Shown here: piece by piece, positions 37,180 through 52,374 of the stretch
How positions within the stretch are numbered: the first letter of the stretch is position 1
How the letters are laid out: every line of letters begins with the position of its first letter
Assembly: GCA_038373885.1 (NCBI GenBank)
Contig: JAWZYV010012385.1
Location: forward strand, 372,001 to 436,000
Source: Cheiracanthium punctorium
Lineage: Eukaryota; Arthropoda; Arachnida; Araneae; Cheiracanthiidae
Length of the DNA stretch: 64,000 bases
Direction: 5' to 3'
Notes under the pieces: generated by a model
Databases searched by the model: none
Seen by the model: only the letters and a program-made list of their open reading frames with translations
Told to the model about the DNA's origin: nothing
Translations under genes and position numbers: made by a program

Positions 37180-38088
37180 TCTATATTAATAAAACAATGT
37201 GTCTAAACTGTTTGTTTGTCTGTGTCTCGCGTAGCTCGCAAACGGGTGATCGGAGACCTACCAATTTTTAACGGAAATTCTCCATGACAGGTCCCGACAC
37301 ACCTCGAAGCGATTTTTTCAAAATTCGACCTATTTTTGGAAATATCGATATAAACGTATCGCAAAAGGCTAATTTTTGCTTTCCGCCATTTCGTAATTGT
37401 AACCCCACAGTGCATTAAGCGACAATTAAGCTTATCTAGGTTGCCACATTCGGCAGTTCATTAAATGATTCAGACACTTGAAGTAAAAATAAAAGAATAA
37501 CGATATTTTTTTTATTTTGACTAGATTATTTGTAAGGTTGTTTTTAAATTAAAATATCGTGTGCATGTGAAATCAGAGCGGGAATGAAATGATTTATACT
37601 CAAAAGAAAAATAGAATTTGGAAATTTTCCGAAAATAAATGTGCAACCTTTTAATTGGGCGAAAAATAAAAGGGGTTGATGTGCGATTTTGAGGAGGATT
37701 CTAACGCTTGGCGCTATTTATCGTAATTTAATAGTCTGCTATTTGGGTTATGAATACACCTGCGTATAAGTTGTTGAAATTTTCATTCAGTTGGAATTGT
37801 GCATTTTTCTGAGCAGCTTTATTGCATCTATTTCTAATATATTACATCCAGAAAAAAGGATGTTAGAAATATCAATTTTAATTTTGTTTAATCACAGTCA
37901 TGAATAATGATACACTTTTCGACTTAATAAAATAAGGAACGAAAATAGGGAAGACTTATGAATTATAACTCTTTTTATATATAGCACTTTAGTGCGTATT
38001 TAAAATCTGAAAGTGTGTCAGATTTTCTATGATTCTAGCGCTTGGCGCAATTTAATGAGAGGGTATTTTTAAAAACAAGCGTAGGTTA
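37180..38088 (+). mobile_element. Helitron family B, 5' portion, array copy 1
   Basis: Begins TCTATATTAATAAAACAATG after A, followed by TTTGTTTGTCTGTGTCTCGC. This is a Helitron-like 5' end of a second family. It is 909 bp long and stops exactly where a family A 5' end begins (TCTTATAAATAAAAATG at 38,089). No 3' hairpin of its own is seen. Nearly identical to 39,078-39,986. Confidence 0.8.
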
Positions 38089-39077
38089 TCTTATAAATAA
38101 AAATGAAATTCTGTTTGTCAATTTGTTGATTTGGGTAGTATACAATTCCACAAAAATGGACCTGTCAGCCTGAAATTTTACACAGATATATGTAAAATAA
38201 TATAGAATAAATGATAGTCCACTTTAAAACTTTGAAAGTCCACCCGTTCCCGGAATTTAAGAGATTTTTTATGTTCTCCACGCAGAAAGCTTTATGTAAT
38301 TGTAACCCCTGTAGTGAAAGTGTGAAATAAGCATCTTGGTTGATATGTGTGGCGATATTTCCGAATAAAATGTTTTAAATTCTTAAAGTGAAAATAAAAG
38401 AATAAAAATGATTTTTTTAGTTTATATTTGTAAGGTTATTTTTTTAATTATAATATCGTGTGCGCATAAGAAATGAGAGCAGGAATGAAATGTTTTATAC
38501 GCAAAACAATGAGGATCGAAGATTTCCGAGACTAATATGTAAATTTTTTTAGTTTGGCGAAAAATAAAATGGCTGATAGGCCGATTTTTAGAAAGTGAGT
38601 TCTAGCGGTTTGCACAGTTTTAGGCGTTTTGGCGCAATTTACTGAGAGCTTAAGGGAATAGCATTTTTGAAAACAAGTGTATAGGTTTTCTTAGAATACA
38701 GCATTAAATTTTAACTATCCGTGCAGAAATAATGCAGTTATTAGGGCATTTCAAGCGATGTAGCTTCAGAATTCTCGCCAATTGAGTACATTGATTTAAC
38801 TTGGGAAATCCGTCAAATTTCAGAAAATTGAAATCTTCGCATTTAGTACATCGAGGTAACGATGAATAAAACATGTTATAGTTGATAATTTAAAAAAAGA
38901 GGCTGTATTAAGGGGTTCCACTTTTCAAAAAAATGCCTGGCGGTCGCACCATTTCCCATTTTGATTGCTGCTAAGTCAATCCTTCGAATGATTCCCTGAA
39001 AAAACTCTTGCAAAATGGCGTATATTGGCACTTTGGCGAGGCTTAGATTTGAAACTGTATTTTATTTGAGACTGGTA
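38089..39077 (+). mobile_element. Helitron family A, 5' portion, array copy
   Basis: A 989-bp family A 5' segment, from TCTTATAAATAAAAATG to GAGACTGGTA, followed again by the family B 5' end. It is nearly identical to the first kilobase of 39,987-42,036, exactly 1,898 bp downstream. Confidence 0.85.
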
Positions 39078-39986
39078 TCTATATTAATAAAACAATGTGT
39101 CTAAACTGTTTGTTTGTCTGTGTCTCGCGTAGCTCGCAAACGGGTGATCGGAGACCTACCAATTTTTGAACGGAAATTCTCCATGACAGGTCCCGACACA
39201 CCTCGAAGCGATTTTTTCAAAATTCGACCTATTTTAGGAAATATCGATATAAACGTATCGCAAAAGGCTAATTTTTGCTTTCCGCCATTTCGTAATTGTA
39301 ACCCCACAGTGCATTAAGCGACAATTAAGCTTATCTAGGTTGCCACATTCGGCAGTTCATTAAATGATTCAGACACTTGAAGTAAAAATAAAAGAATAAC
39401 GATATTTTTTTATTTTGACTAGATTATTTGTAAGGTTGTTTTTAAATAAAAATATCGTGTGCATGTGAAATCAGAGCGGGAATGAAATGATTTATACTCA
39501 AAAGAAAAATAGAATTTGGAAATTTTCCGAAAATAAATGTGCAACTTTTTAATTGGGCGAAAAATAAAAGGGGTTGATGTGCGATTTTGAGGAGGATTCT
39601 AACGCTTGGCGCTATTTATCGTAATTTAATAGTTTGCTATTTGGGTCATGAATACACCTGCGTATAAGTTGTTGAAATTTTCATTCAGTTGGAATTGTGC
39701 ATTTTTCTGAGCAGCTTTATTGCATCTATTTCTAATATATTACATCCAGAAAAAAGGATGTTAGAAATATTAATTTTAATGTTGTTTAATCTCAGTCATG
39801 AATAATGATACACTTTTCGACTTAATAAAATAAGGAACGAAAATAGGGAAGACCTATGAATTATAACTCTTTTTATATATAGCACTTTAGTGCGTATTTA
39901 AAATCTGAAAGTGTGTCAGATTTTCTATGATTCTAGCGCTTGGCGCAATTTAATGAGAGGGTATTTTTAAAAACAAGCGTAGGTTA
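39078..39986 (+). mobile_element. Helitron family B, 5' portion, array copy 2
   Basis: Second copy of the 909-bp family B segment, differing from 37,180-38,088 at only a few positions, for example one extra base near 39,170. Short open frames on both strands at its start are not genes. Confidence 0.8.
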
Positions 39987-42036
39987 TCTTATAAATAAAA
40001 ATGAAATTCTGTTTGTCAATTTGTTGATTTGGGTAGTATACAATTCCACAAAAATGGACCTGTCAGCCTGAAATTTTACACAGATATATGTAAAATAATA
40101 TAGAATAAATGATAGTCCACTTTAAAACTTTGAAAGTCCACCCGTTCCCGGAATTTAAGAGATTTTTTATGTTCTCCACGCAGAAAGCTTTATGTAATTG
40201 TAACCCCTGTAGTGAAAGTGTGAAATAAGCATCTTGGTTGATATGTGTGGCGATTTTGCCGAATAAAATGTTTTAAATTCTTAAAGTGAAAATAAAAGAA
40301 TAAAAATGATTTTTTTAGTTTATATTTGTAAGGTTATTTTTTTAATTATAATATCGTGTGCGCATAAGAAATGAGAGCAGGAATGAAATGTTTTATACGC
40401 AAAACAATGAGGATCGAAGATTTCCGAGACTAATATGTAAATTTTTTTAGTTTGGCGAAAAATAAAATGGCTGATAGGCCGATTTTTAGAAAGTGAGTTC
40501 TAGCGGTTTGCACAGTTTTAGGCGTTTTGGCGCAATTTACTGAGAGCTTAAGGGAATAGCATTTTTGAAAACAAGTGTATAGGTTTTCTTAGACTACAGC
40601 ATTAAATTTTAACTATCCGTGCAGAAATAATGCAGTTATTTGGGCATTTCAAGCGATGTAGCTTCAGAATTCTCGCCAATTGAGTACATTGATTTAACTT
40701 GGGAAATCCGTCAAATTTCAGAAAATTGAAATCTTCGCATTTAGTACATCGAGGTAACGATGAATAAAACATGTTATAGTTGATAATTTAAAAAATGAGG
40801 CTGTATTAAGGGATTCCACTTTTCAAAAAAATGTCTGGCAATCGAACTATTTCCCATTTTGATTGCTGCTAAGTCAATTCTTCGAATGATTCCCTGAAAA
40901 AACTCGTGCAAAATGGCGTATGCTGGCACTTTGGCGAGGCTTAGATTTGAAACTGGATTTTACTTGAGACTGGTATATATAAAAGGACTGGTGATAGATA
41001 AAAATGAATGTTGGTATGTGTGTAGGAGGTTGAAAAACTCAGCACCGTTTCACCGATCACCATGAAATTTGGTTCACCTAAGTCTTTTATCATGGAGAAG
41101 GTTTTTATGCTATACGTTTTCCTCTAACTTGCCACTAGGTGGCGCAGCAGAACGTCGAATTCTATTCCGTTTAGCCGTTTGCTATGCGAATATCGTCCAA
41201 CCCATTTCGATGAAATTTGGTACACGCGGATATTAGAACACGGAGAATATTTTTCACTATCCATTTTGCTGTAACTTGCCGTTAAGTGACACTGCAACGC
41301 ATCAACCTCTATACCATTCGACTGATCGGCATCAAATTTTTTATACTTACACATTTGAGCACAAAAAATATATTCTAACTGTGTTCCTTTTGATGTTACT
41401 CACCATTAGATGGCACTGCAATGCATTATTGTTTTAACTCGGCACTAGATGACCCTGTAGCAGGCCAAATTCCTGACCATTCAAACGGTCGCTATGAAAA
41501 TCAGTATACATAGCTAATTCAACAATGAGAATATTTTGCCGTTATCTATTTTGCTACAACTCGCCACTTGACGGCGCTGTAGCAAATCATTACTTTAATT
41601 AATCACTAGATGGTTAACTGACCACTAGATGGTAACTGATTGCTATGAAAATAGGTATACATAAATATTTGAACACGGGGATGAGTTTGGCGCTATCCAT
41701 TTTCCTATAACTTGCCACTCGATGTTGCGTCCACACATGAACTTCAGGACTATTCAGCCGATCGTCATGAAAATTCGTATACATCGATATCTGAATGCGA
41801 AGAATATTTTCGCCGTATTCGTTTTGCTAAAACTCGCCACTAGATTGCGCTACGTCGCATCGCCTTCTGCACCGTACAAACGATTGCCTTGAAATTCGGT
41901 ATGCATGATTATTGAACACAATATAACGCGATATCCATTTTGCTATATCTGTTTATTACAATGAATAGTAATCACCACAAATCGTAATATCAAAAAGTCC
42001 ATTCATTCGCGTGCGAAGAACGGGTACTTCAGCTAG
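39987..42036 (+). mobile_element. Helitron, family A, complete copy closing the array
   Basis: Starts TCTTATAAATAAAAATG after A and ends with the CCCGT/ACGGG-type hairpin, TACTTCAG and CTAG (42,033-42,036) before T. Length 2,050 bp. It provides the only 3' end for the three family A 5' ends at 36,157, 38,089 and 39,987. The minisatellite region is about 41,110-41,990. Confidence 0.92.
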
Positions 42037-42369
42037 TATATATATATATTCGTGTTCCATGATTGACATTTATTGATCTTTTATAAAGGCTCATAGTACA
42101 CATGTTTAGTATATTGTGTATTTGTTTCGTCAACATGATGTTGAAAATTCGCATCATATATTTCAGGAATATCCTTATTGTATTTTTAATAACTTTACTT
42201 ATTTATTTTATTTTTAGTTTAACATCACGACTGAAATTTTTTGTGTATGAATGCTCAGTTAAGGAAAGTTTCCTGCACATTTGCAGTTTTGAAAACATGG
42301 AACTAAGTCAATAAAGTTAAACCAACACCTAAAATACTAGAAAATTTCCTAATAATAATACTAAGATAT

Positions 42370-43077
42370 ACAAGGTGTCCCATAAAAGGTGTAATACGCT
42401 TTATTTCTTTATTTATTAGTGTTAAGGGAGCAATGTAAATTGAAAAAAAAATGTTCAAAATAAGGTGCAAAAAAGACTACGATAAAAAGAATTTCCTTTC
42501 GTTAATTTTCAAGAAAATACACTTGCTCCATGTTTGCTAAAGTTTGCTCCATGAACTAAACAAGTGATGGACAAAAATCCAGTCTTTCATCAGAAAACGC
42601 CTCAGAGATATTTTTTCAAAAAAAAGGCTGACGAAGGGCTGTCAAAAAAAAGGCTGTCAAAAAAAGGCTATACATGAATTTGAGAGAAAAAAAGTATTTT
42701 TTTAAATTTAATTTCTTTACGATCGCATATTTGATCAGACGATGTGATTTTTTCCCTTCGAGCGTCATTGAAACATACATGATTTAAGTCAGCATATATT
42801 TATCTCTATACCTCCAACACATTTTAGGATATAATTCTAGAATTTCGTAAATCACCTCAATAGTGTACGAGGAAAATTTCACAAAGTGCAATTTTTTTAA
42901 GGGGGTGGGGTCGTATACACATTTAAAAGTTTAACTTTTTTTTAATTAACATGAGAAATATTTTTTCTTGTAGTAGACATTTTTTCTAGTTTATTTTGAA
43001 AATTTTCTCAAATTACATTACCCACTTATACCTAATACAAAAATAATTAAAACGTGTTACCTTTTTGGGGCACCCTA
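42370..43077. mobile_element. MITE-like element with AAGGTGTCCCATAAAAGG terminus
   Basis: The left end reads TACAAGGTGTCCCATAAAAG followed by GTGTAATACG. The right end on the complement reads TATAGGGTGCCCCAAAAAGG followed by TAACACG. The imperfect inverted repeat is about 27 bp, TA-rich at both edges. Inside is a short A-run/GGCTG-TCAAAAA tandem repeat (about 42,605-42,670). No transposase is seen. Termini of this type are typical of Tc1/mariner-class non-autonomous elements. Confidence 0.65.
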
Positions 43078-43089
43078 TATATATACATA

Positions 43090-43305
43090 TACACCCTCCA
43101 AAAAAAGTATTCGAGCAAGAGAGAAATTTCTTACGTTGGTTTCGTATATGAAAAATTATTTATCATAGAATATGAATTAGGCTATGTATGAATACGACTT
43201 TCCATATTTCTGAAGAGTTGTGCGTTTTTCAAAAACTCAATTATTTTTCGCAAATCTAAAATAGGAAATTTCTCTCTTGCTCGAATACTTTTTTTGGAGG
43301 GTGTA
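43090..43305. mobile_element. MITE with about 40-bp inverted repeats, copy 1
   Basis: The left end starts TACACCCTCCAAAAAAAGTA, followed by TTCGAGCAAGAGAGAAATTTC. The right end is its complement. Length 216 bp, TA at both edges. The interior has no coding capacity. Confidence 0.88.
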
Positions 43306-43474
43306 TATCAATATTATATTTTATTCGCATTTTAAATGTTTTTAATAAAATATTTCGTATAAAGAAGAGTTGGCATCATCAAATCTCATTGATGTGTAAT
43401 TTTGAAAACCACGATAATAAAACAACTATTTCAGACACTGAAAGTTAACCTTTAAGTAACCTACATTAAGTTAA

Positions 43475-43630
43475 CCTATAAATATCGGATTAAACTACGG
43501 GACAATAATAAATCCATCAGCTTAAATCTGGCTAATTCAACCATTGAAAGTTATAAAAATGGTATTAAGTTAACCTATAAATATGTGACTAAGCTATGGG
43601 ACAATAATAAATCCTTCAGCTCAAATCTAA
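43475..43630 (+). repeat. Local duplication of about 95 bp
   Basis: AAGTTAACCTATAAATAT followed by ACTA-G-GACAATAATAAATCC occurs at about 43,480 and again at about 43,572. Unit 1 has a single equivalent near 12,930, so the duplication is specific to unit 2. Confidence 0.7.
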
Positions 43631-43705
43631 AAAGTTTTCTTATAATCATAAATTACAGAGTTTATAATTGCTAATAAAATACTGATTAGCTAACGAAAGA
43701 TGCTG

Positions 43706-43918
43706 TACACCCTCCTAAAAAGTATTCGAGCAAGAGAGAAATTTCTTATTTTAGATTTGCGAATAATAATTGAGTTTTTGGAAAACGCACAACTTGATAG
43801 AAATATGGAAAGTTATATTTATACATTGCCTAATTCATATTCTATGATAAATAACTTTTAATATACGAAGCCAGCGTAGGAAATTTCTCTCTTGCTCGAA
43901 TACTTTTTTGGAGGGTGG
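43706..43918. mobile_element. MITE, same family as 43,090, inverted orientation
   Basis: Same termini (TACACCCTCC, GTATTCGAGCAAGAGAGAAA). The interior matches the reverse complement of the 43,090 copy (GAGTTTTTGGAAAACGCACAAC at the left here, the complement at the right there). The right tip is slightly mutated. Confidence 0.85.
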
Positions 43919-45518
43919 TTATTAGCATATTTAAGCAGCTTATATGGATTTTAAATTTTAGTAGTACGAAATAAGTTTTATACGTTATTATTTGTTAATT
44001 AATGCATCTAAGAAAACAACAGTTAATAGAAGTGTTTTGAATTCAAAATTACAATTTGTTAATTGAGCATTATAATTTAGATAAATGTAGTTGTTTATTT
44101 ACCACTCAAGGTATTGTGTATATTTCTGAAAAATAAACCTTAAGTGAACAACAGGGAAAAATTCCTAATGAGACTGAACTAATTACTTTCACGGGACCTG
44201 TGTGTCTCATGATAGCAGAAAAAAACTTTTTCTCAAGAGATCGAAACAAACTTGAGTTTTTCCTAATTAAGAACAAATATAATTAGAAAACGCAGTTTTT
44301 AATTATATTTACACACGTTTTTAGATTATAATAAAGCGCAGAAACTTTTTTATGTAAAGTTAAACCGACTTTAGAGTGGTAAGCCATTTTATATTAGGTA
44401 TGTTTACATTCATAGGGAAGCGCAGAATTTCTTACGATGATAAATATTATATATAGAACTTTATAATTATAGATAATTATAGAACTTAAATTTTAAATTA
44501 AGCTAAAGCTTCATAATGTTTCATTTTACATTTTCTTATTTCCGTAGGTCACTGTTGTTACTTGAAGGTAAAAAACTTTATGAAACGAAGAGTTTCTGTA
44601 GATAAAAATAAACTGGTTGTTAATACTTTTTATCTTTTATATAATTTAATCCCCAATTAATTTATAAAAAGGTGTAGCGTCTCTAACACAGTGTTGTGGG
44701 CAAAATATTTTTGCAAGACATATACTAATTTTAAATTCAGTATCTATGGAGTCACTGCCTTTTCGAACACATTAAGTTAGTAAAAGTGTTCGACACAGAA
44801 AGCTTAGAATATGTATGTTAAGTTCTATAAGGTGGGAAAATGATTCGGCTTAATTTTTCACTTAATAGAGACATATTTGAAAATCAATAAAATGCAGAAT
44901 CTTCTTCAAACTTTTGTTATTTATGAATACTTATTATTGGCTTTTCCAGAATGTTCATGACTGAAAGATTCAATGTTAAATAAACTCATATGAATTGTAG
45001 TAAGCTTGCCTTATGAGTAAGCAGGGTGAACATCTTTTGAAAGACGTTTGAAGTAGTTGAGTTTCTGGGGATATGAATTAAAAAAACTGTGAACAAGAAA
45101 AGCAAATCTATTAACTGATAAAATTAATAAAAACACTTGTTACAATGCCAGCTTGCACAACATTACATTTAGTACAAATGATCGCTATTGTACTCTTCGC
45201 TTAACCACTTCTTACATTGATCTGATTCTAATTCAGATATATTTTTGATAAAAGTAACTTTACGCATATAACCCCATCCGAAATATTTTTTTTTAATAAT
45301 GAATTAAATTTTATTCTGACCAAGATGCTTTTTCCGTTTTATTTTGTAGTTTCGAACATAATCAGTGTCCTAAGAAAATGTGAACAGTTTTTGTTTGAAA
45401 TTCTCAATATCTTCAAAAAGATATTATGTAACACGATAATAACTATACGTTTTAGACAAAGTAAAATATACAGAAAAATATTAAATATTTTGTTAATTTA
45501 AATAATATAAAATGATAA
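43918..45518. other. Unit 2 DNA, paralogous to about 12,930-13,716
   Basis: Alignment is clearest at 45,120-45,520 against 13,310-13,716. 44,000-45,000 has no confident unit 1 match and no recognisable feature. Confidence 0.5.
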
Positions 45519-46006
45519 TTACACTACTCAAGAGCCATTTTGCCTCTGGGACGTGATATATCAATTAGTATGTATTTTGGTGTGTAGAATCTGAATATAC
45601 CTTTCAAAATGTCCTAGCACGCAAGATTTTTGAGATTTAAGCATTTTATCTTTTTATTTTCATTATTTCACTACTTTCTGTTCTTTTATTTTGATGCTTA
45701 ATTTTTAATTTTTTTTTTGGTTCAAGAGTGCTATAAAATCAACAAATTTTCACTTGTTGGCAAATGTTACACAGGGAGGTGTTATTCATTAGATGGACAG
45801 ATAATCCAGTAGTGCGAAATAAACATTATGACCTAGTGAATGTTGAAACACACACGGTGCAATTACTATGATATATATCTCAGCCTAAGAATGTACGTAC
45901 TGTGTAAGAATGTGCGAGTTTTTTTTAATAAGTGAGTGTGTTTCTAGTGAGAGATATTTTTATTTTAAAATTGTTGTATTTATATATTTAAAACTTTCAT
46001 CTAAAA

Positions 46007-46391
46007 ATGGCATCTAGTAAACATCGTTGTTGTCTTAAGCACCCCGACAACTTTTGTTATGTCTGTGGAACATTCACCCGAAAAGTAAAAAAAAAAAAAA
46101 AAACAATTACTAATTAAGAAGGCCTATAACTCATATTTTGATTGTTTTTGTTGGTGATAAAGATAAAATGGATTGCCTCATATTTTCTGCATAACATGTA
46201 CTATTACTTTAACCAAATGGTTGAAAGGGAAATACCGAGCTGTGCTATTCGCTTTTCCTATGGCGTGGTGTTAGCCCAAAGACAATTTTTCAGACTATTA
46301 CTGTCTCACTAATATTGCAGGACATTCTTTACCCAAACTAGACATAAAATAAAGTATCCAAATCTATCTTCCATGCATTTGCCTATGGCCC
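46007..46391 (+). pseudogene. Decayed CACTA-like transposon gene, N-terminal part
   Basis: ATG at 46,007 opens a cysteine-rich start (SSKHRCCLKHPDNFCYVCG) that can form a CCHC-like metal-binding site. After a frameshift in an A17 run it continues with LIKKAYNSYFDCFCW, then stops, then LPHIFCITC, LTKWLKGKYRA, FAFPMAWC and IAGH, and ends near KSIFHAFAYGP. From memory this order matches a widespread invertebrate transposon-gene family: FVKK-Y-AYFG, GDQDK-W-PH-VC--C, PM-WREP--H, YP-LPSA-RPV. The gene has at least four lesions and is then cut at a TTAA by the 9-kb insertion; the rest resumes at 55,377. Confidence 0.7.
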
Positions 46392-46798
46392 TTAACCCAT
46401 TAAGCGCCAAAGCTCCCATTACGGGAAGCGTGTAAACAAACACTAATGGATACAGAGCATTTGGCGCCAATACATGCGCTGCGCTGTGGAGGGAAGGATA
46501 CCTGTTTCTACAGGCAGCGGGGAAATTGTACAGTAACCTCGTTAGACAGGGAGCGACGGAGACAGTCTTCGCCTGTATGAACAGCATAGAAGCTTTAAAA
46601 AACAGATATTTTAGCGGATTTAAAAATATAATTCAGAATAAGTTATATATTTTATAAGTTATAATTTTCATTTTTTATTAATAGGTATTTCATTTTCTTA
46701 ACAATACGCGTTGTGAAATATTTCATTTAATCAGTAATTTACAAGCTAATACAAGTACATTTAATTAGACACTATGTACACATCTCTAAACGTAATGC

Positions 46799-48973
<2,175 letters not shown>

Positions 48974-48974
48974 T

Positions 48975-49221
48975 ATACCCAATATGAGTTCAATCGAATG
49001 TACCATTTAAACGCTAGAGCACTTTTAAGAATTTTCCCCCCATAAGCCATAATGTAAAAGAAATCTTTGTAGTAGCCCAGTAGAAAAACTATAAGTTGTA
49101 TACACATCAAAATCAATGTCGGTCTTACGATGGTGGTTTATAACATATATACCCAATTTGAGCTCAATCGAATGCCCCGTTTAGGAGCTATCGTGTTCAC
49201 TCACATACACACACACACACA

Positions 49222-49253
<32 letters not shown>

Positions 49254-49377
49254 TACAATCATACATCTCGTAAAAATAGCATAAATGAATTCAGAAGACC
49301 TCAAAACGTGTTAATACATCAAAATCTCGAAGTCGAATTTTTTCATGATTACAATACTTTCCTTACAGGGTACATGT
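48975..49377. repeat. Retroelement-like fragment with (CA)n
   Basis: ATACCCAAT-TGAG-TCAATCGAATG occurs at 48,975 and again at 49,149. The second is followed by TTTAGGAGCTATCGTGTTCAC, a (CA)n tract (49,202-49,255), and CATCAAAATCTCGAAGTCGA followed by ATTTTTTCATGATTACAATAC. This arrangement looks like the 3' untranslated end of an invertebrate non-LTR retrotransposon, but no coding part is attached. The assignment is tentative. Confidence 0.4.
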
Positions 49378-50866
49378 TCGGAAAGAAAAAAGGATGAAAA
49401 TCTGAAACATTTTCAGGTTTTAAATACACACTATAGTGCTATATATTAAAACCGTATCATTAGTTATACGTTGTCCCTATTTTTCTTACTTATTCCATTA
49501 AGTTTCAAAAGTGTATCATTACTCATGACTGTGCTGTATTTTTCTTGCTTGTTTCGTAAAACCAATCTTTGGAATCGAAATCTATCTTAAAATCGCCTAC
49601 TAAAACTATTTTACAATCTTCGCCAAGTATATTACAAATATACTGCATCGTTTTATATATTGTTTCGAATGTGCATCATAATCCATGAATGTACCGGTAT
49701 GTCTTTCTTGGGTTGATTCCTACTTTAACGCCTCGACTCTCGCCAAGGTGGCGATCATTAAACATATGCAGTTACCAGGACGATTTTTGTCATTAATGTG
49801 GCAATCGTAATTTTGAAATAAAATGGCGATTTGGAACAACATGTAAGTAAAGCATGGCGTTACATTTTTATTTATTTTGAATTGCCAATTAATGTAGTTT
49901 TAATAATTAAGTGTCTTCAGATTCCTTAACTGGTGCGTTTATCGCTAGTTTGTTTACTTTAGTTTTCATCTGGTTCTTTTGGGAGCGTTGAAACGGTACT
50001 TACCGTATCGTACAATCGTATTCCAAACCATCAACAATTTCTTGTGCCCGGCATTTATCTTGGTGAAAAATTGCTTGTCTTGCCGGACCGCCGGGATAAT
50101 ACGTAAGTACCGTTAAAACTTGTGCATAACTCCCAGAGACCCATGACTACAAAGCTCGCCAAAGTACGGGGATTTTTTAGGTTGGCGAGAGTGGGCATGT
50201 TACAATAGGAATCAACTCTTTCTTGTACCATAAAACGCATCTTTGGAATCGAAATCTATCTTAAAATCGCCTACTGAAAATGTTTTACAATCTTCGCCAG
50301 GCATATTCTTCCTGTAGGCATATTCCAACTATACCGCAAAGACATTTTAAATGCTGTTTGGAATGGGCATCCTAATCCATGAGTGTACCGTGTTTTCCTT
50401 TCTTGTTCCACAGAGAACTTCTTCGGAATAGAAATCTATATTAAAATCGCCTAATAAAACTCTTTTACAATATACGCTAGGCGTTTTCTAACTATACGCG
50501 AAATATATTTATAATAAATTGTCGCGTTTTGGCACCACATTTAGCGATCCATTATCAAAAATTGCAAATGCGACTTTCAACATTTTATTAACTTCTCCCC
50601 CCCCCCTCTCCACATTATCTGGCAAACACATTTGAAAAGTGATTCGACACGTTAATGTCTACACAGAAATCCTGATTGAAATGAATAGCACTCGGGGGCT
50701 AAACATTTTGGGGTGGACCGCCCTTATGACTTAGGGGTATGAGACATAGTTAAAAACCTATTCTATGACCTAACGAATATACATAGAAAATTTCATTAAA
50801 ATTGGTCGAGTGGTTTCGGAAGAGTTAGGTGACTAACACTGGGACAGGAGAATTTTATATATTAGA
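49378..50866 (-). mobile_element. Helitron, family C, 3'-truncated second copy
   Basis: Alignable with 47,455-48,973, including the 5' end near 50,866 (TCTAATATATAAAATTCTCC on the minus strand). It lacks the CTAG/hairpin end and the helicase-like segment. The neighbouring 50,879-50,912 is (TA)n. A 61-codon minus-strand open frame at 50,055-50,240 lies in repeat sequence and is not a gene. Confidence 0.85.
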
Positions 50867-50874
50867 TGTATATA

Positions 50875-50879
<5 letters not shown>

Positions 50880-50916
<37 letters not shown>

Positions 50917-51584
50917 ACTATAGTCAGAGATATTTTAATGACGCTGTTCAGTATTTAAAATTGAGAAGGGAAGGGGATAGGGCTTGTTGCGATTTAAAGT
51001 GTATCACAAGCATACACTAAAATGCATACTTTTAGCCAATAGTTTCAGTTTAGACCTTTTTATGTCTCTTTTTACCATTAATAACTTTAAAATGTTAAAC
51101 ACAGATTATCAATATAAAGGAATGTTCTCACTCGTATGATCCATCTATTATTATATAAATAATATATTATTATAATAGTAGTCCTATTATTATCTCTGAC
51201 TGCAGTATATAGATAAAGGCTACAAAATTTTTAAAGATGCGTTTGTATACATACATATATATATGCACACACACACACATATGTATATATTATATTTATT
51301 ATTTATATATATTTATATAAATATCCATATATTTTCAATTCTTAGAGAGTGTTAATTATAATGTCTAGTTTTTTATACTTTTTTTTCCTTCTGTATATAT
51401 AGATACATAATAAGCAGAACTGACTATATGTTAAAATATACAATACTTCGTGAATACAAAAATAATTCTTTGAAATCAATTTTTTAATAATAATTCAGAG
51501 GTGTATTACGTTTGAATATCTACGATATATACATAGAGATACATATATCATGAATTTGACTTTATAAAAGTATTTATATATTCG
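50880..51584. other. A+T-rich spacer with microsatellites
   Basis: (TA)n at 50,879-50,912 and a (CA)n/(TA)n cluster at about 51,255-51,320. No other feature recognised. Confidence 0.5.
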
Positions 51585-52374
51585 TAGGGTAAGGTTGGGT
51601 AAAATGAGCAGGCATTTCTTTTTTTATCAAAAATATAAATACTTGGATTTTTAAATGCTTTTTCTTTTCTATCTATAGTATTAAGACATTAGTGGCCAAC
51701 ATTAATACGCATTAAAATTTTTATTAGTTGCATTTGGTAACATAATATTAGCCCTTATCTGCTTGTTAAATCCTTGTTCTTTTTTATGTCTCTAAAAAAC
51801 TTTCAAGAAACTAATACAATTCCAGTAAATGTGAGAAATCCTGGTATTATTTTGAATTTAGAAAAGGTCTGAACAAATTATTATAAGTAAAAGATAAGAA
51901 GTTGTTTATATATATTCTATTTATGGTTTAGTGTGGTGAGGTAAAATGGCTATGCAGTTAAGGCTTAGTTAAGCATTGTAAATTCTTATAAGAAATAGAA
52001 TGTTCTTGTAGAATACATTTTAAAATAAGATTTTTATTAGTTAAAAAGAGTTTATATTGTATTTAAAAAGTTTGAAATAATAGTGTGATAGTCATGAAAA
52101 AGTGTTAATACTTCTGTTTTACTAAGTAATGCCAATGCTTTATAGCATAGAATAATGTTAACAGAAAAATCTGTGTCCATAGAAAATACCAGTGTACAAA
52201 CTAGTCCAAGCTCACCAGACAACAATCTTTCAAATGAAGTAACTTCAAGCATTTTCAGGGCCATGATATATATATTTTTAATTTGTGATTCATGGCAGAA
52301 AGAAAATAACATTTGATAAAAATGGACTGATTTTTGTCTGTTTTAATCTATCATCCATTTTAACCTTACCTTCA
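51585..52374. mobile_element. pogo-like MITE
   Basis: The left end reads TAGGGTAAGGTTGGGTAAAA followed by TGAGC. The right end on the complement reads GAAGGTAAGGTTAAAATGGA. Imperfect inverted repeats of about 22 bp enclose 0.79 kb. GGTAAAATG-type tips are typical of TA-inserting pogo/Tigger-like non-autonomous elements. Interior frames are not conserved coding. Confidence 0.6.

Noticed and set aside
35160..41990. Spaced repeats in the Helitrons as a possible CRISPR-like array
   Set aside because: Units are degenerate and vary in length, spacers are homologous to each other, and they recur inside each transposon copy in a eukaryotic context; they are a transposon minisatellite.
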